A stretch of DNA of 64,000 bases from Knoellia sp. p5-6-4 (GCF_029222705.1 NZ_JARGZF010000001.1:2289958-2353957), one strand, 5' to 3'; numbered from the stretch's first letter, positions 53,298 through 63,844 are shown. Numbers and translations: made by a program. The notes: a model not told the origin generated them from the sequence alone.

Positions 53298-53699
53298 ATG
53301 CACCACCCCTCACTGCCGCCGCGCGCCCAGCGCCTGCTCAGCCGCGTCGACGCCTGGTCGAGCCGTGGGCGGGTGCGCGCGATGACGGTGCGCGTCGGCG
53401 TGACGGTGCTCGGCCCGCTCGTGGTGCTGGCCGGGCTGGCGATGCTCGTACTCCCGGGGCCCGGGCTGGTCGTCATCGCGCTCGGCCTCGCCCTGCTCGC
53501 GCTCGAGCACGACTGGGCCCGCCGGGTGCTGCATGTCGGCGGTCGCGGCCTCTCCCGTGCCCGCCGGGCGGCCCTCCCTGCGGGCAGTTCGCGCGGGCGC
53601 CGGGCGCTGGGCGTCCTGGCCACCGGCGGCGTGCTCGTCCTGACCACCGCCCTGACCGCTGCTGCCACGACCTACCTCGGCTCGATGACGCTGCTCTGA
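53298..53699 (+). CDS. PGPGW-type small membrane protein
   Basis: Protein of 133 residues with basic N-terminus, two close helices around LVVLAGLAMLVLPGPGLVVI and a third near the C-terminus (LATGGVLVLTTALTAAATT). The PGPG hairpin between helices with following LGLALLALEHDWARR identifies the TIGR02611/PGPGW family. GAG at 53291-53293 lies before ATG 53298. Function unknown. Confidence 0.82.
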   Translation: MHHPSLPPRAQRLLSRVDAWSSRGRVRAMTVRVGVTVLGPLVVLAGLAMLVLPGPGLVVIALGLALLALEHDWARRVLHVGGRGLSRARRAALPAGSSRGRRALGVLATGGVLVLTTALTAAATTYLGSMTLL

Positions 53700-53754
53700 C
53701 CCCGGCCGGCAGGTCGGCGGACCCCGGTGCGCCGCCGAGGGCGACAATGGCGCG

Positions 53755-54957
53755 GTGCCCGTCGCCGAGGAGTCCTTCCGCCTGAGCCGGATCGCCGTCC
53801 CGGCCTTCGGGCCGACGGTGCTGGCCTCGCTCGGCCACGGCGCCGTCCTGCCCGTCCTCGCCCTGACGGCCCGCGACCTCGGCGCGTCGGTGGGGATGGC
53901 GGCGCTGACGGTCGCGCTGCTCGGGGTGGGGCAGCTCGCCGCGGCCCTCCCGTCGGGGGCGCTCGCGGCGCGCATCGGCGAGCGGCGGGCGCTGATGGTG
54001 GCGGCCGTTGTCGAGGGCGCCGCAATGACGGCGGCGCTGTTCGCCGGAACGGTCTGGGTCCTGGCCGCGGCGGTGCTGGCCCTGGGCATGGCCGGGGCCC
54101 TGTTCAACCTCGCCCGGCAGGCCTACCTGACCGAGGTGGTGCCGGTGTCGATGCGGGCTCGGGCGCTCTCCACGCTCGGCGGCGTGCACCGCATCGGCCT
54201 TTTCGTGGGTCCCTTCGTGGGCGCCGCGGTGGTGTCGTGGTGGGACCTCAGGGCTGCGTATGCCGTGGCCGTCGCGGCGAGCGCCGCCGCCTTCCTCCTC
54301 GTGCTGGTGCTGCCCGACCTGACGGCGGGCCACGAGCGCGCGGCGGCGGCCGGCCCGCGCCGCTCGGTGCGCTCGGTGCTCGTCGAGCACCGGCGCACCC
54401 TCGTGACGCTGGGGTCGGGTGTCCTCACCATCGCCGCCGCCCGCGGCGCCCGCACGTCGCTGCTGCCGCTGTGGGCCGAGCACATCGGGCTGAGCGCCAC
54501 CGACACCGCACTGGTCTTCGGCATCGCGGGCGGGCTCGACATGCTGCTCTTCTACCCGGCCGGCGCGGTGATGGACCGCTTCGGCCGGGTCTGGATCGCT
54601 GTGCCCACGGTCGTCGTGCTCGGCGTCGGCATGGCGGCCCTCCCGCTCACGTCGTCGATGCCGTCCCTCACGGTCGTGGCGCTCCTCATGGCGCTGGGCA
54701 ACGGCATCGGGTCGGGCATCGTCATGACGCTCGGCGCCGACGCGGCGCCACCGGACGCTCGTCCGCAGTTCCTGGGCGGCTGGCGACTCTTCGTCGACTC
54801 CGGCATCGCCGGGGGACCGCTGCTGGTCAGCGCGATCACGGTCGTCGCACCGCTGGCCGCGGCCTGCGTGGTGCTGGGCGGCGTCGCCCTCGCCGGCGGC
54901 GCCTGGCTCGCCCGCTGGGTGCCGCACTACGACCCGGTGCGGCGGGCCTCCTCGTAG
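53755..54957 (+). CDS. MFS transporter
   Basis: Major facilitator of 400 residues with 12 helices. Loop 2-3 is GALAARIGERRALMV, post-TM4 FNLARQAYLTEVVPVSMRAR, and TM7-8 shows DMLLFYPAGAVMDRFGR. GTG 53755. Its last 31 bases overlap the 3' end of the photolyase gene in the opposite direction. Fourth MFS gene in the window; substrate unknown. Confidence 0.87.
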   Translation: MPVAEESFRLSRIAVPAFGPTVLASLGHGAVLPVLALTARDLGASVGMAALTVALLGVGQLAAALPSGALAARIGERRALMVAAVVEGAAMTAALFAGTVWVLAAAVLALGMAGALFNLARQAYLTEVVPVSMRARALSTLGGVHRIGLFVGPFVGAAVVSWWDLRAAYAVAVAASAAAFLLVLVLPDLTAGHERAAAAGPRRSVRSVLVEHRRTLVTLGSGVLTIAAARGARTSLLPLWAEHIGLSATDTALVFGIAGGLDMLLFYPAGAVMDRFGRVWIAVPTVVVLGVGMAALPLTSSMPSLTVVALLMALGNGIGSGIVMTLGADAAPPDARPQFLGGWRLFVDSGIAGGPLLVSAITVVAPLAAACVVLGGVALAGGAWLARWVPHYDPVRRASS

Positions 54958-56273
54958 CGGCGCAGGGCCTCCTCGCGCTCGGCCCGGTGGTCGACGATCC
55001 GCTCCGGGTAGCCCTGCGCGTAACCGTCGTCGTGCTCCCACGGTTCGTGGGCGGCCTTGCCCTTCAGGTGGCGCAGTTCGGGCACCCACCGCCGCACGTA
55101 GTCACCGGCCGGGTCGAACTTCAGGCCCTGGCTGACCGGGTTGAACACGCGGAAGTACGGCGCCGCGTCGGTGCCCGTGCCGGCCACCCACTGCCAGCCG
55201 TGGTTGTTGCTGGCGATGTCGCCGTCGCGCAGGTGGGCGAGGAAGTGCCGGGCGCCCTCCGGCCACCAGATGTGCAGGTCCTTGACGAGGAAGCTGGCGG
55301 TGATCATCCGCACCCGGTTGTGCATCCACCCCTCGGCGAGCAGCTGCCGCATGCCGGCGTCGACCATCGGGTAGCCGGTCTCGCCGCGCTGCCACGCCTC
55401 GAGGGGCTTGCGCGCCCGTGAGTACCTCATCGACGACAGGGCCGGCTTGAGGTCGTGCCAGGCCGACTCCGGGTGGTGCCACAGCACGTCCGCGTAGAAC
55501 TCCCGCCAGCACAGCTCGTTGGTGTAGGTACGCGCCGCCGTCGAGCGCGCCCCCTCGTGCGCGGCGATGTCGGCCAGCAGGGTGCGCGGGTGCAGCTCGC
55601 CGTACTTCAGCGGCACCGACATCCGGCTGGTGCTGTCGAGGTCGGGCCGGTCGCGCTCGCCGTCGTAGTCGCCGAGGTGCTGGTCGAGCCACCGCCTCCA
55701 GCGGCGCCGGGCGGCCTCCTCGCCCGCGCCGTCGAGGGCCGGCCCCTCCGGGAGGCCCTCGGAGTCGGCGCGCGCCCAGCGCAGCCCGCGCGGCATGGGG
55801 GCGGGGGCCGGCCAGCCGTGCGCCCGCCACGCCTTCGAGAACGGCGTGAAGACCTGGTATGCCGTGCCGTCCGCCTTCGTCAGCGTGCCCGGCCCCACGG
55901 CATACGGCGTGCCGGTGGCCACCAGCGAGCGGCCGTCGCGCTCGAGGCGGCGGCGGACCCGCTCGTCGCGGCGGCGGCCGTAGGGCGTCGACTCCGCGGT
56001 GACGTGCACCGTCTCTGCGCCCACCTCGTCGGCGACGGCCGCGACGACCTGCTCGGGCCGGCCCCGCCGCACCACGAGGTGGCCGTCCATCGCGTCGTCG
56101 AGGGCGCGCAGCGAGGCGAGCAGGTGGTCGCGCCGCGGGGTGGCCCGGTCGACGAGCCGCGGGTCGAGCACGAACAGCGGCAGCACCGAGTCGCCGGCGT
56201 CGGCTGCTGCCGTCAGGGCGGGGTGGTCGCGCATGCGAAGATCACGTCTCACCCACACGACGGTGACGGTCAT
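54927..56273 (-). CDS. phr: Deoxyribodipyrimidine photolyase
   Basis: Class I CPD photolyase of 448 residues repairing UV-induced pyrimidine dimers with light. N-terminal antenna domain begins VTVVWVRRDLRMRDHPAL; the C-terminal FAD domain has TNELCWREFYADVLWH, GYPMVDAGMRQLLAEGWMHN, FLVKDLHIWW and the signature NNHGWQWVAGTGTDAAPYFR. ATG 56273 starts the family sequence. It is head-to-head with the IdeR-like gene with only 19 bases between start codons. Confidence 0.95.
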   Translation of the reverse strand: MTVTVVWVRRDLRMRDHPALTAAADAGDSVLPLFVLDPRLVDRATPRRDHLLASLRALDDAMDGHLVVRRGRPEQVVAAVADEVGAETVHVTAESTPYGRRRDERVRRRLERDGRSLVATGTPYAVGPGTLTKADGTAYQVFTPFSKAWRAHGWPAPAPMPRGLRWARADSEGLPEGPALDGAGEEAARRRWRRWLDQHLGDYDGERDRPDLDSTSRMSVPLKYGELHPRTLLADIAAHEGARSTAARTYTNELCWREFYADVLWHHPESAWHDLKPALSSMRYSRARKPLEAWQRGETGYPMVDAGMRQLLAEGWMHNRVRMITASFLVKDLHIWWPEGARHFLAHLRDGDIASNNHGWQWVAGTGTDAAPYFRVFNPVSQGLKFDPAGDYVRRWVPELRHLKGKAAHEPWEHDDGYAQGYPERIVDHRAEREEALRRYEEARRTGS

Positions 56274-56292
56274 GAATGAGAGGCTAGGGGCT

Positions 56293-56988
56293 GTGACGGA
56301 CCTGATCGACACGACCGAGATGTACCTGCGGACGATCTACGAGCTCGTCGAGGAGGGCATCGTCCCCCTCCGTGCCCGGATCGCCGAGCGTCTCGGCCAC
56401 TCGGGTCCGACCGTGTCGCAGACCGTGGCCCGCATGCAGCGCGACGGCCTGCTGACCCTCTCGGGCGACCGCCACCTCGAGCTCACCGACGAGGGCCGGC
56501 TCATCGCCACCAGGGTCATGCGCAAGCACCGCCTGGCCGAGCGCCTCCTGGTCGACGTCATCGGCCTGGAGTGGGAGTACGTCCACGAGGAGGCGTGCCG
56601 CTGGGAGCACGTCATGTCCGAGCGGGTCGAGCGCAAGATCCTGGCCATGATCGGCGACCACCGCGAGTCGCCCTACGGCAACCCCATCCCCGGTCTCGAC
56701 GAGCTCGGCGAGGAGCCCAACGAGGAGTTCCGGGTGGGGGTCAAGAGCCTGGCCGAGCTGGCCCTGCCCGACACCGCGACGGTCCTGGTGCGGCGCATCG
56801 GCGAGCCGGTGCAGGTCGACCACGAGGCGCTCAGCCTGCTCACCTCGGCGGGCCTGCTCCCCGGGCAGCGCGTCGACGTCCGCCGCGAGGACGGGCGCGT
56901 CATCGCCGTCCGGGAGGGCGCTGCGGAGTCGACCGGCGTCTCGCTGCCCCACGACGTCGCCCAGCACGTCTTCGCCGCGGTCGTCTGA
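56293..56988 (+). CDS. Iron-dependent repressor of the DtxR/IdeR class
   Basis: Regulator of 231 residues with N-terminal winged helix (IAERLGHSGPTVSQTVARMQ), metal-binding dimerisation domain and C-terminal SH3-like (FeoA) domain. All metal ligands are at canonical numbers: site 1 His79, Glu83, His98; site 2 Met10, Cys102, Glu105, His106. This and the full-length SH3 domain point to an iron-sensing IdeR/DtxR rather than an MntR. GTG 56293 gives the standard TDLIDTTEMYLRTIYE start; ATG 56272 is an in-frame alternative that would overlap the photolyase start. Confidence 0.93.
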   Translation: MTDLIDTTEMYLRTIYELVEEGIVPLRARIAERLGHSGPTVSQTVARMQRDGLLTLSGDRHLELTDEGRLIATRVMRKHRLAERLLVDVIGLEWEYVHEEACRWEHVMSERVERKILAMIGDHRESPYGNPIPGLDELGEEPNEEFRVGVKSLAELALPDTATVLVRRIGEPVQVDHEALSLLTSAGLLPGQRVDVRREDGRVIAVREGAAESTGVSLPHDVAQHVFAAVV

Positions 56989-57059
56989 GCTTTTCCGGCC
57001 CCGGTGGGGGTCCTTGGGTGCGTTCTCCTGCTGTTGCATGAACTCGCCGTGACCGCAGT

Positions 57060-57089
57060 GTGACTTTCGGTTTGCCCGTTGTGTACCGT
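57060..57089 (+). promoter_or_regulatory. Candidate promoter of the riboswitch-NlpC transcript
   Basis: GTGACT (57060-57065) and TACCGT (57084-57089) lie 18 bases apart and upstream of the riboswitch. Boxes are weak, so this is a proposal. Confidence 0.35.
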
Positions 57090-57130
57090 GTCGGGGTCCT
57101 CCACCCCCGGGAGGACGGCTCGAAGCGGAT

Positions 57131-57320
57131 CGCCTAGTCCTGTCACCGCCGAGGGTCTCAGCACACCGCTTGGCAGGAGCGGGGGACCCACTTCTGGGCG
57201 GCCCTGGTGCCGTCCTCGGGGTGAAGCCCTCACCGCGAGCGCCCGCTAGGACGGGTGGCAGACGGCAAGGGCCGGGTGAAACCAACCTCCACCCGAACCC
57301 GACAGCTCACCTCGTAGGCG
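57131..57320 (+). ncRNA. Cyclic di-AMP riboswitch (ydaO/yuaA class)
   Basis: Leader of the NlpC/P60 gene with the conserved elements of the ydaO class: GCCGAGGGTC, GGCAGGAGCGGGGGACCCAC (57171-57190) followed by GGGGTGAAGCC and GGGTGAAACC. The closing helix CGCCTA (57131-57136) with TAGGCG (57315-57320) is perfect and ends one base before the ribosome site CTGGAGG. In actinobacteria this riboswitch controls wall hydrolases (such as rpfA) and turns expression off at high c-di-AMP. Confidence 0.88.
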
Positions 57321-57334
57321 CTGGAGGTTCAACC

Positions 57335-58066
57335 GTGTCACATCACGCTGGGCGCCACCGTGCGCAAGGCCGTTTCAACCCCCTGTCCGAGCTGACCGAC
57401 ATCGTCGCGAAGTCCGCCGAGCCGGCCGTCAAGACCTCGGCCGTCCTCGCCGCCTCCGGTGGCCTCGTCGCCGCGTTCGCGATCCCCTCGCAGGCCGCGC
57501 CGGCCGAGAAGCCCAAGACCGGCTCGGTCGCCGCACCGGTGGCGGTCAAGGCACCCGAGGCCGCTGCGCCGGTCGCCCAGGACGCCTTCGGCGTCATCGG
57601 CTTCACGGCCACCGCGAAGCCCGAGCCGAAGCCGGCGCCCCGCCCGGAGCCCGCGCCCGAGCCGCAGCCGCAGTCGGAGCGCACCGAGCAGGCCGCCAGC
57701 CGCTCGGTCGAGCGGGCGCCGCTCAAGCCCGCAGCGGGCGGCATCCTCGGGATCGCCGCGCAGTACCAGGGCATCATGTACCGCTACGGCGGCACGTCGC
57801 CCGAGACCGGCTTCGACTGCTCGGGATACACGCAGTACGTCTTCCGCCAGATCGGGATCGACCTGCCCCGCACCGCCGAGGAGCAGCGCCAGGCGGTGAC
57901 GCCGGTCTCCGACCCGCAGCCGGGCGACCTCGTGTTCTTCGGCGCCCCCGCCCACCACATGGGCATCTACGCCGGGGACGGCAAGATGTGGGACTCCCCG
58001 CGCACGGGCAAGGCTGTCGACCTGCGCGACATCTGGTCCTCCGACGTCACCTACGGGCGTCCCTGA
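57335..58066 (+). CDS. NlpC/P60 (C40) peptidoglycan endopeptidase
   Basis: Secreted wall hydrolase of 243 residues cleaving stem peptides. An atypically long N-terminal region leads to a hydrophobic signal (AVLAASGGLVAAFAIPSQAA), then a Pro/Glu/Lys-rich linker (PEPKPAPRPEPAPEPQPQ) and the catalytic domain with Cys162 (FDCSGYTQYVF), His208 (HHMGIYAG) and PGDLVFF. GGAGG precedes GTG 57335 by seven bases and directly follows the c-di-AMP riboswitch. The enzyme is probably repressed when c-di-AMP is high. Confidence 0.92.
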   Translation: MSHHAGRHRAQGRFNPLSELTDIVAKSAEPAVKTSAVLAASGGLVAAFAIPSQAAPAEKPKTGSVAAPVAVKAPEAAAPVAQDAFGVIGFTATAKPEPKPAPRPEPAPEPQPQSERTEQAASRSVERAPLKPAAGGILGIAAQYQGIMYRYGGTSPETGFDCSGYTQYVFRQIGIDLPRTAEEQRQAVTPVSDPQPGDLVFFGAPAHHMGIYAGDGKMWDSPRTGKAVDLRDIWSSDVTYGRP

Positions 58067-58098
58067 CGGCCGACCTCCACGACGCCTCGCGAAACCGC

Positions 58099-58132
58099 CG
58101 ACGGCCCCCGACCACGTGGTCGGGGGCCGTCG
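58099..58132. terminator. Bidirectional palindromic terminator
   Basis: A perfect 34-base palindrome (58099-58132) around ACGT sits 32 bases after the NlpC stop and 42 bases before the convergent DUF305 gene end. It can form a long GC-rich stem on either strand. Confidence 0.85.
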
Positions 58133-58174
58133 CGTCCGCCCGGACGGAGACGCCGCGCAGGTCCTCGTTCGCTC

Positions 58175-58891
58175 CTAGTTCGCGCGCTTGTCCTTCATGG
58201 CCTTCATCTGGGCGATCTCGGCGGTCTGGGACTCGATGATGGACTGCGCCAGCTTCTTCGCCTCGGCGTTGGCGCCCCTGTCGAGCTCGGTGCGGGACAT
58301 GGCGATCGCTCCCTCGTGGTGCTCGATCATCATGACCAGCCACATGCCCTCGAACCCGATGCCCTCGATCGCGTCGAGGTCGTCGAGCTCCTGCTGGCTC
58401 ATCATCCCCATGCCGGAGTGGCCCATGTGGCCGCCGCCCTCGGGCACCGGCTGGCCCCATCCGGCCAGCCACCCCGACATCTGGTCGATCTCCGGCTTCT
58501 GGGCGGCCTTGATCGCCCTGGCGAGCGCGACGAAGTCGTCGGTCCCACCGTGGGCGAGCGCCATGTCGGCCATGACCAGGGCCTGCTGGTGGTGCGGGAC
58601 CATGCCCGCGGCGAAGTCGATGTCGGCCTGGTTGTGGGGTCCGGCGGCGGGGGTGCCGGCGGTGGCCGAGCCGGTCGCGCCGGGAGCGCGCGTCGTCGCC
58701 TGGCCGCTGGGGGAGCGGCCGGCCGTCCGCGTGGTCGACGACATCATCGCGCCGTGGTCGCCCATGGGCGTCGTGTCGCCGTCCCCGCAGGCGGCCAGGA
58801 CGGTGGCGGCGGCGATCACGACGACCACCGAGGCGGCAGACCGCCGTGCGTGCCGCGGCTGGGGCAGGTGGGTCCGGAGCGGTGGCTTCAT
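58175..58891 (-). CDS. DUF305 lipoprotein
   Basis: Exported lipoprotein of 238 residues. The signal ends in TVLAAC with Cys35 as lipid site. After a Ser/Thr/Gly/Ala-rich linker comes the DUF305 four-helix (ferritin-like) domain with paired-His motifs MVPHHQQALVMADMAL and MIEHHEGAIAMSRTEL, plus a Met/His-rich loop (GHMGHSGMGMM). Such motifs suggest metal, maybe copper, binding. Function not established. Divergent from the DsbA-like gene. Confidence 0.9.
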   Translation of the reverse strand: MKPPLRTHLPQPRHARRSAASVVVVIAAATVLAACGDGDTTPMGDHGAMMSSTTRTAGRSPSGQATTRAPGATGSATAGTPAAGPHNQADIDFAAGMVPHHQQALVMADMALAHGGTDDFVALARAIKAAQKPEIDQMSGWLAGWGQPVPEGGGHMGHSGMGMMSQQELDDLDAIEGIGFEGMWLVMMIEHHEGAIAMSRTELDRGANAEAKKLAQSIIESQTAEIAQMKAMKDKRAN

Positions 58892-58960
58892 GCCGTCATC
58901 GTAGGCAGGAGCGTCCTTTGGCCCCGGGCCCGACCCGCGCGTCCGTGTGAGGATGGGCCC

Positions 58961-59641
58961 ATGAGCGAGGTGGAGATCGAGGTGTGGGTGGACGTCGTCT
59001 GCCCGTGGTCCTACATCGGCAAGCGGCGGCTCGAGCAGGCCATCGCGGAGAGCGCCCAGCCGTCCGAGGTGACGGTGACCTACCACGCGTTCGAGCTGGA
59101 CCCTGGCAAGCCGGCCGGTGAGGGCGTCCTGGTCGTCGAGCGGCTGGCTCACCGGCACAGCACCAACCTCGACGAGGCCCGGCGCATGGTCGAGCGGGCC
59201 GCGATCATCGGCCGGCCCGACGGCATCGACATGGACATCGACGCCCAGGTCGACGCCAACTCCTTCGACGCCCACCGCCTGGTGGCACTGGGCCTGGTGC
59301 AGGGCGGCCCCGCTTTGCAGGCGGCGGTGCTCGAGCGCCTGTTCAGCGCCCACTTCAGCGAGGGCAAGTCGATCGACGACCACGAGGCCTTGCAGCGGCT
59401 CGCGGGCGAGGCCGGTCTCGACGGGCGCCGGGTCGCAGCCGTGTTGGCCGGGCGCGACTACGCCGACAAGGTGCGCGCCGACGAGCAGGAGGCTGCCGAG
59501 CTGGGCGTCACCGCGGTCCCGTTCTTCGTCGCAAACCGCCAGGTCGCCCTGACCGGTGCACACTCGGTCGAGGTGCTCGGCAAGCTCATCACCGCTGCCC
59601 TCGAGGGCGAGCACGAGCCGGCCGGCCAGTCCTCGATCTGA
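58961..59641 (+). CDS. DsbA-family oxidoreductase (FrnE-like)
   Basis: Cytoplasmic thioredoxin-fold protein of 226 residues with helical insertion. The active-site region reads VCPWSYIGKRRLE, that is CPWS with one Cys only, as in FrnE/2-hydroxychromene-isomerase-like members, and VTAVPFFVANRQVALTGAHS gives the cis-Pro loop. The second active-site Cys is missing, so a classic disulfide exchange is unlikely; isomerase or GSH/MSH-linked roles are possible. Confidence 0.88.
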   Translation: MSEVEIEVWVDVVCPWSYIGKRRLEQAIAESAQPSEVTVTYHAFELDPGKPAGEGVLVVERLAHRHSTNLDEARRMVERAAIIGRPDGIDMDIDAQVDANSFDAHRLVALGLVQGGPALQAAVLERLFSAHFSEGKSIDDHEALQRLAGEAGLDGRRVAAVLAGRDYADKVRADEQEAAELGVTAVPFFVANRQVALTGAHSVEVLGKLITAALEGEHEPAGQSSI

Positions 59642-59661
59642 CCGCGCGACCCGGCTCCGGC

Positions 59662-60759
59662 TCAGGGGGCGATGGCGAGGAACACGAAGGCGGCCAGCAG
59701 CACGAGGTGCACGCCGCCCTGCAGCCGCGTCGCCCGTCCGGGCACGACGGTCAGCACGCTGACCACCACGGTGAGGGCGAGCAGCACCATCTGGGTCGGG
59801 CCGAGGCCCAGCAGCAGGGGTCCGTCGAGCCAGATCGTGGCGACGGCGATGGCGGGGATGGTCAGGCCGATGCTGGCCATGGCCGAGCCGAGCCCGAGGT
59901 TGAGGCTGGTCTGGAGGCGGTTGCGGCTCGCGGCGCGCACCGCTGCCAGCGTCTCGGGTGCCAGCACCAGGAGCGCGATCACGACACCGACGAAGGACTG
60001 CGGCAGCCCGGCCGCGGCAACCGCCGACTCGATCGCCGGCGACTCGACCTTGGCCAGGCCGACCACCGCCACCAGCGAGAGCAGCAGCAGGCCGAGGCTG
60101 GTGTACGCCTCACGGTTCGTGGGCGGCTCTGCGTGCTCGTCGTCGAGCGGCTGGCCTTCGGCGGAGACCGGGAGGAAGAAGTCGCGGTGGCGCACCGTCT
60201 GCGTCGAGACGAACATGCCGTAGAGGGCGAGCGAGGCCACCGCGGCGAACGTCAGCTGGGCGCCCGAGAACTCCGGGCCGGCTTCGCTAGTGGTGAAGGT
60301 CGGCACCACCATGGTCAGGACGGCGAGCGTCGTCACCGTGGCCAGTGCGGCGCCGGCGCCCTCGGCGTTGAAGGTGACCAGCCCGTGGCGACGCGCCCCG
60401 ACGAAGAGGCTGAGGCCCACGATGCCGTTGCAGGTGATCATCACGGCGGCGAAGACGGTGTCACGCGCCAGCGAGGAGGTGTCCTTGCCGCCCGAGATCA
60501 TCAGGGTGACGATGAGCGCCACCTCGATCACGGTCACCGCCACCGCGAGGACGAGCGACCCGAACGGCTCCCCGACCCGGTGCGCCACCACCTCCGCGTG
60601 GTGCACCGACGCCAGCACCGCGGCGGCGAGCAGGGCCGCCACGACCACCACGATGGGGGTGTTGAGACCGCGTCCCCAGGTCAGCGCCAGGGCGACGAGG
60701 GCACCGAAGGGCGCCAGGGTCGTCCAGGTGAGCATTGGGCTGGTCGTTCGCGCGGCCAT
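59662..60759 (-). CDS. chaA: Calcium/sodium:proton antiporter (ChaA/CaxA-like)
   Basis: Eleven-helix CaCA-superfamily antiporter of 365 residues. The two alpha-repeat motifs are GEPFGSLVLAVAVTVIEVALI and LLVLAPETLAAVRAA..LNLGLGSAMASIGLTIP, both with the acidic residues (Glu) needed for cation binding. An acidic loop (DDEHAEPPT) separates the halves. Exports Ca2+ or Na+ at alkaline pH in relatives. Convergent with the DsbA-like gene. Confidence 0.88.
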   Translation of the reverse strand: MAARTTSPMLTWTTLAPFGALVALALTWGRGLNTPIVVVVAALLAAAVLASVHHAEVVAHRVGEPFGSLVLAVAVTVIEVALIVTLMISGGKDTSSLARDTVFAAVMITCNGIVGLSLFVGARRHGLVTFNAEGAGAALATVTTLAVLTMVVPTFTTSEAGPEFSGAQLTFAAVASLALYGMFVSTQTVRHRDFFLPVSAEGQPLDDEHAEPPTNREAYTSLGLLLLSLVAVVGLAKVESPAIESAVAAAGLPQSFVGVVIALLVLAPETLAAVRAASRNRLQTSLNLGLGSAMASIGLTIPAIAVATIWLDGPLLLGLGPTQMVLLALTVVVSVLTVVPGRATRLQGGVHLVLLAAFVFLAIAP

Positions 60760-60828
60760 GCCTCAGCATTTCAGACGAGGCCGGTATGCCGGGTGGCCGG
60801 CCGGCTGGGGTCGGGGTGCTACCGCGTG

Positions 60829-61179
60829 TTACAGCGCTCGCGAGTACCCCGAACCGCGGAGGGGGTGGCGGGTGCTCGGCCCGAGCCTGCCGGTCCGCGC
60901 GGCCCAGACCTCGAAGGCAGCGGTCGCGAACGGCGGCACGGCGGCGACCAGCCCGAGCAGGAGCGTGCCCCACGACCAGCGGCGGGCCCGGGCGACCGCC
61001 AGGGTGAGCAGGCCGTAGAGCACGAAGATCCCGCCGTGGATCGGGCCGAACACCTTCACGCCCAGCTCGCCGGCGTCCGTCAGGTACTTGGCGTACATGC
61101 CCGCCAGCAGCCCCGCCCAGGAGACCGCCTCGGCGAAGGCGACGACACGGAACAGGGTGATGAGGCGGGAGGAACGCAT
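60829..61179 (-). CDS. DUF3817 membrane protein
   Basis: Protein of 116 residues with three helices (FRVVAFAEAVSWAGLLAGMY, IHGGIFVLYGLLTLAVA, LLLGLVAAVPPFATAAFEVW) and basic C-terminal tail. The pattern FRxVAxAEAxSWxGLL and GPIHGxIFxxY identifies DUF3817. ATG 61179 is preferred to GTG 61185. Unknown function. Confidence 0.82.
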   Translation of the reverse strand: MRSSRLITLFRVVAFAEAVSWAGLLAGMYAKYLTDAGELGVKVFGPIHGGIFVLYGLLTLAVARARRWSWGTLLLGLVAAVPPFATAAFEVWAARTGRLGPSTRHPLRGSGYSRAL

Positions 61180-61272
61180 GGACACAGAGGGTAGGCCGGG
61201 TGGCGGCGGACACGGAAAACCGGCCCGGGCGCACGGTGGCGGCGAGCCGGCATACCGGGCAGTGCGTGGCGG

Positions 61273-61692
61273 TCAGGGTCGGGCGAAGACGTGCTCCACG
61301 AACTTGCTCAGGTGGGCGTCGTCGAGGTGCTGCGCGAGGTCGGCCTCGCTGATCATGCCCACGAGCCGGTGGTCCTGGATCACGGGCATGCGCTTGACCT
61401 GCTCGCGGCCCATGAGGTCGACGATGGCCTCCATGTCGGTGTCGGCCTCGACGTAGGTGACGTGGCCCTGCGCGAGCTCCGCGGCGGTGCACGAGCCGAG
61501 GTCCTTGCCCTCCGCCACCGCCTTGATGACGATGTCGCGGTCGGTGATGATCCCGTGCAGCTTCTGGTCGTTCCCGCAGATCGGCAGGGCGCCGACGCCC
61601 AGGTCGCGCATCATCTGCGCGGCCTCCAGCAGGGTCTGGTCCTCACCGATGCAGGTCGCACCGGTGTGCATGATGTCTCGAGCCGTCGTCAT
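61273..61692 (-). CDS. Tandem CBS-domain protein (Hrp1-like)
   Basis: Protein of 139 residues made of two CBS domains and closely matching the hypoxic response protein 1 pattern of mycobacteria: TARDIMHTGATCIGEDQTL, GALPICGNDQKLHGIITDRDI, and in the second domain VKRMPVIQDHRLVGMISEAD. The Cys residues in the first domain are present as in Hrp1. GAGGAGG lies before ATG 61692. Probably a dormancy or energy-stress protein. Located directly downstream of the broken GH13 gene. Confidence 0.9.
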   Translation of the reverse strand: MTTARDIMHTGATCIGEDQTLLEAAQMMRDLGVGALPICGNDQKLHGIITDRDIVIKAVAEGKDLGSCTAAELAQGHVTYVEADTDMEAIVDLMGREQVKRMPVIQDHRLVGMISEADLAQHLDDAHLSKFVEHVFARP

Positions 61693-61803
61693 GAGGCCTC
61701 CTCGGTTGTGGTGAGGGGCGCGCCGGCCGGTGGTCGTGGCGCCAGCCGGTACGGCGGTCGCCCACCTTCCACTGAACACCCGGGCCGGGGCACCGGCAAC
61801 CCG

Positions 61804-63581
<1,778 letters not shown>

Positions 63582-63640
63582 TCACCGGCTGCCCTCGTGT
63601 CAGCCGTGCGCCAGGAACCCTCCGTTTACTGGATCTGCCG

Positions 63641-63844
63641 ATGAGCGCGCGTGGCGTCCTCCTAGCCGTGGTGGTTGGCTGTCTGGGGTGGTCGGTGGCG
63701 TACGACCGAGCCCACCCACCGCACGACCTGTTGACCATCCCGCCAGACCCTGCAGTCCCCCCGTGGGTGATCGGAGTTGCCGCGTTCGTGCTGGGGATGG
63801 CGGGCGTGTGGTGGGCAGCACGACGGCTCGGAACGCCCCGCTGA
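63641..63844 (+). CDS. Small two-helix membrane protein, hypothetical
   Basis: ATG 63641 opens 67 codons with two hydrophobic segments (GVLLAVVVGCLGWSVAY and WVIGVAAFVLGMAGVWWAA) around a short Pro/Asp-rich loop, and a basic end. No ribosome site of quality is visible and I do not recognise the family. Two helices in one frame in this GC context make it plausible. Confidence 0.5.
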   Translation: MSARGVLLAVVVGCLGWSVAYDRAHPPHDLLTIPPDPAVPPWVIGVAAFVLGMAGVWWAARRLGTPR

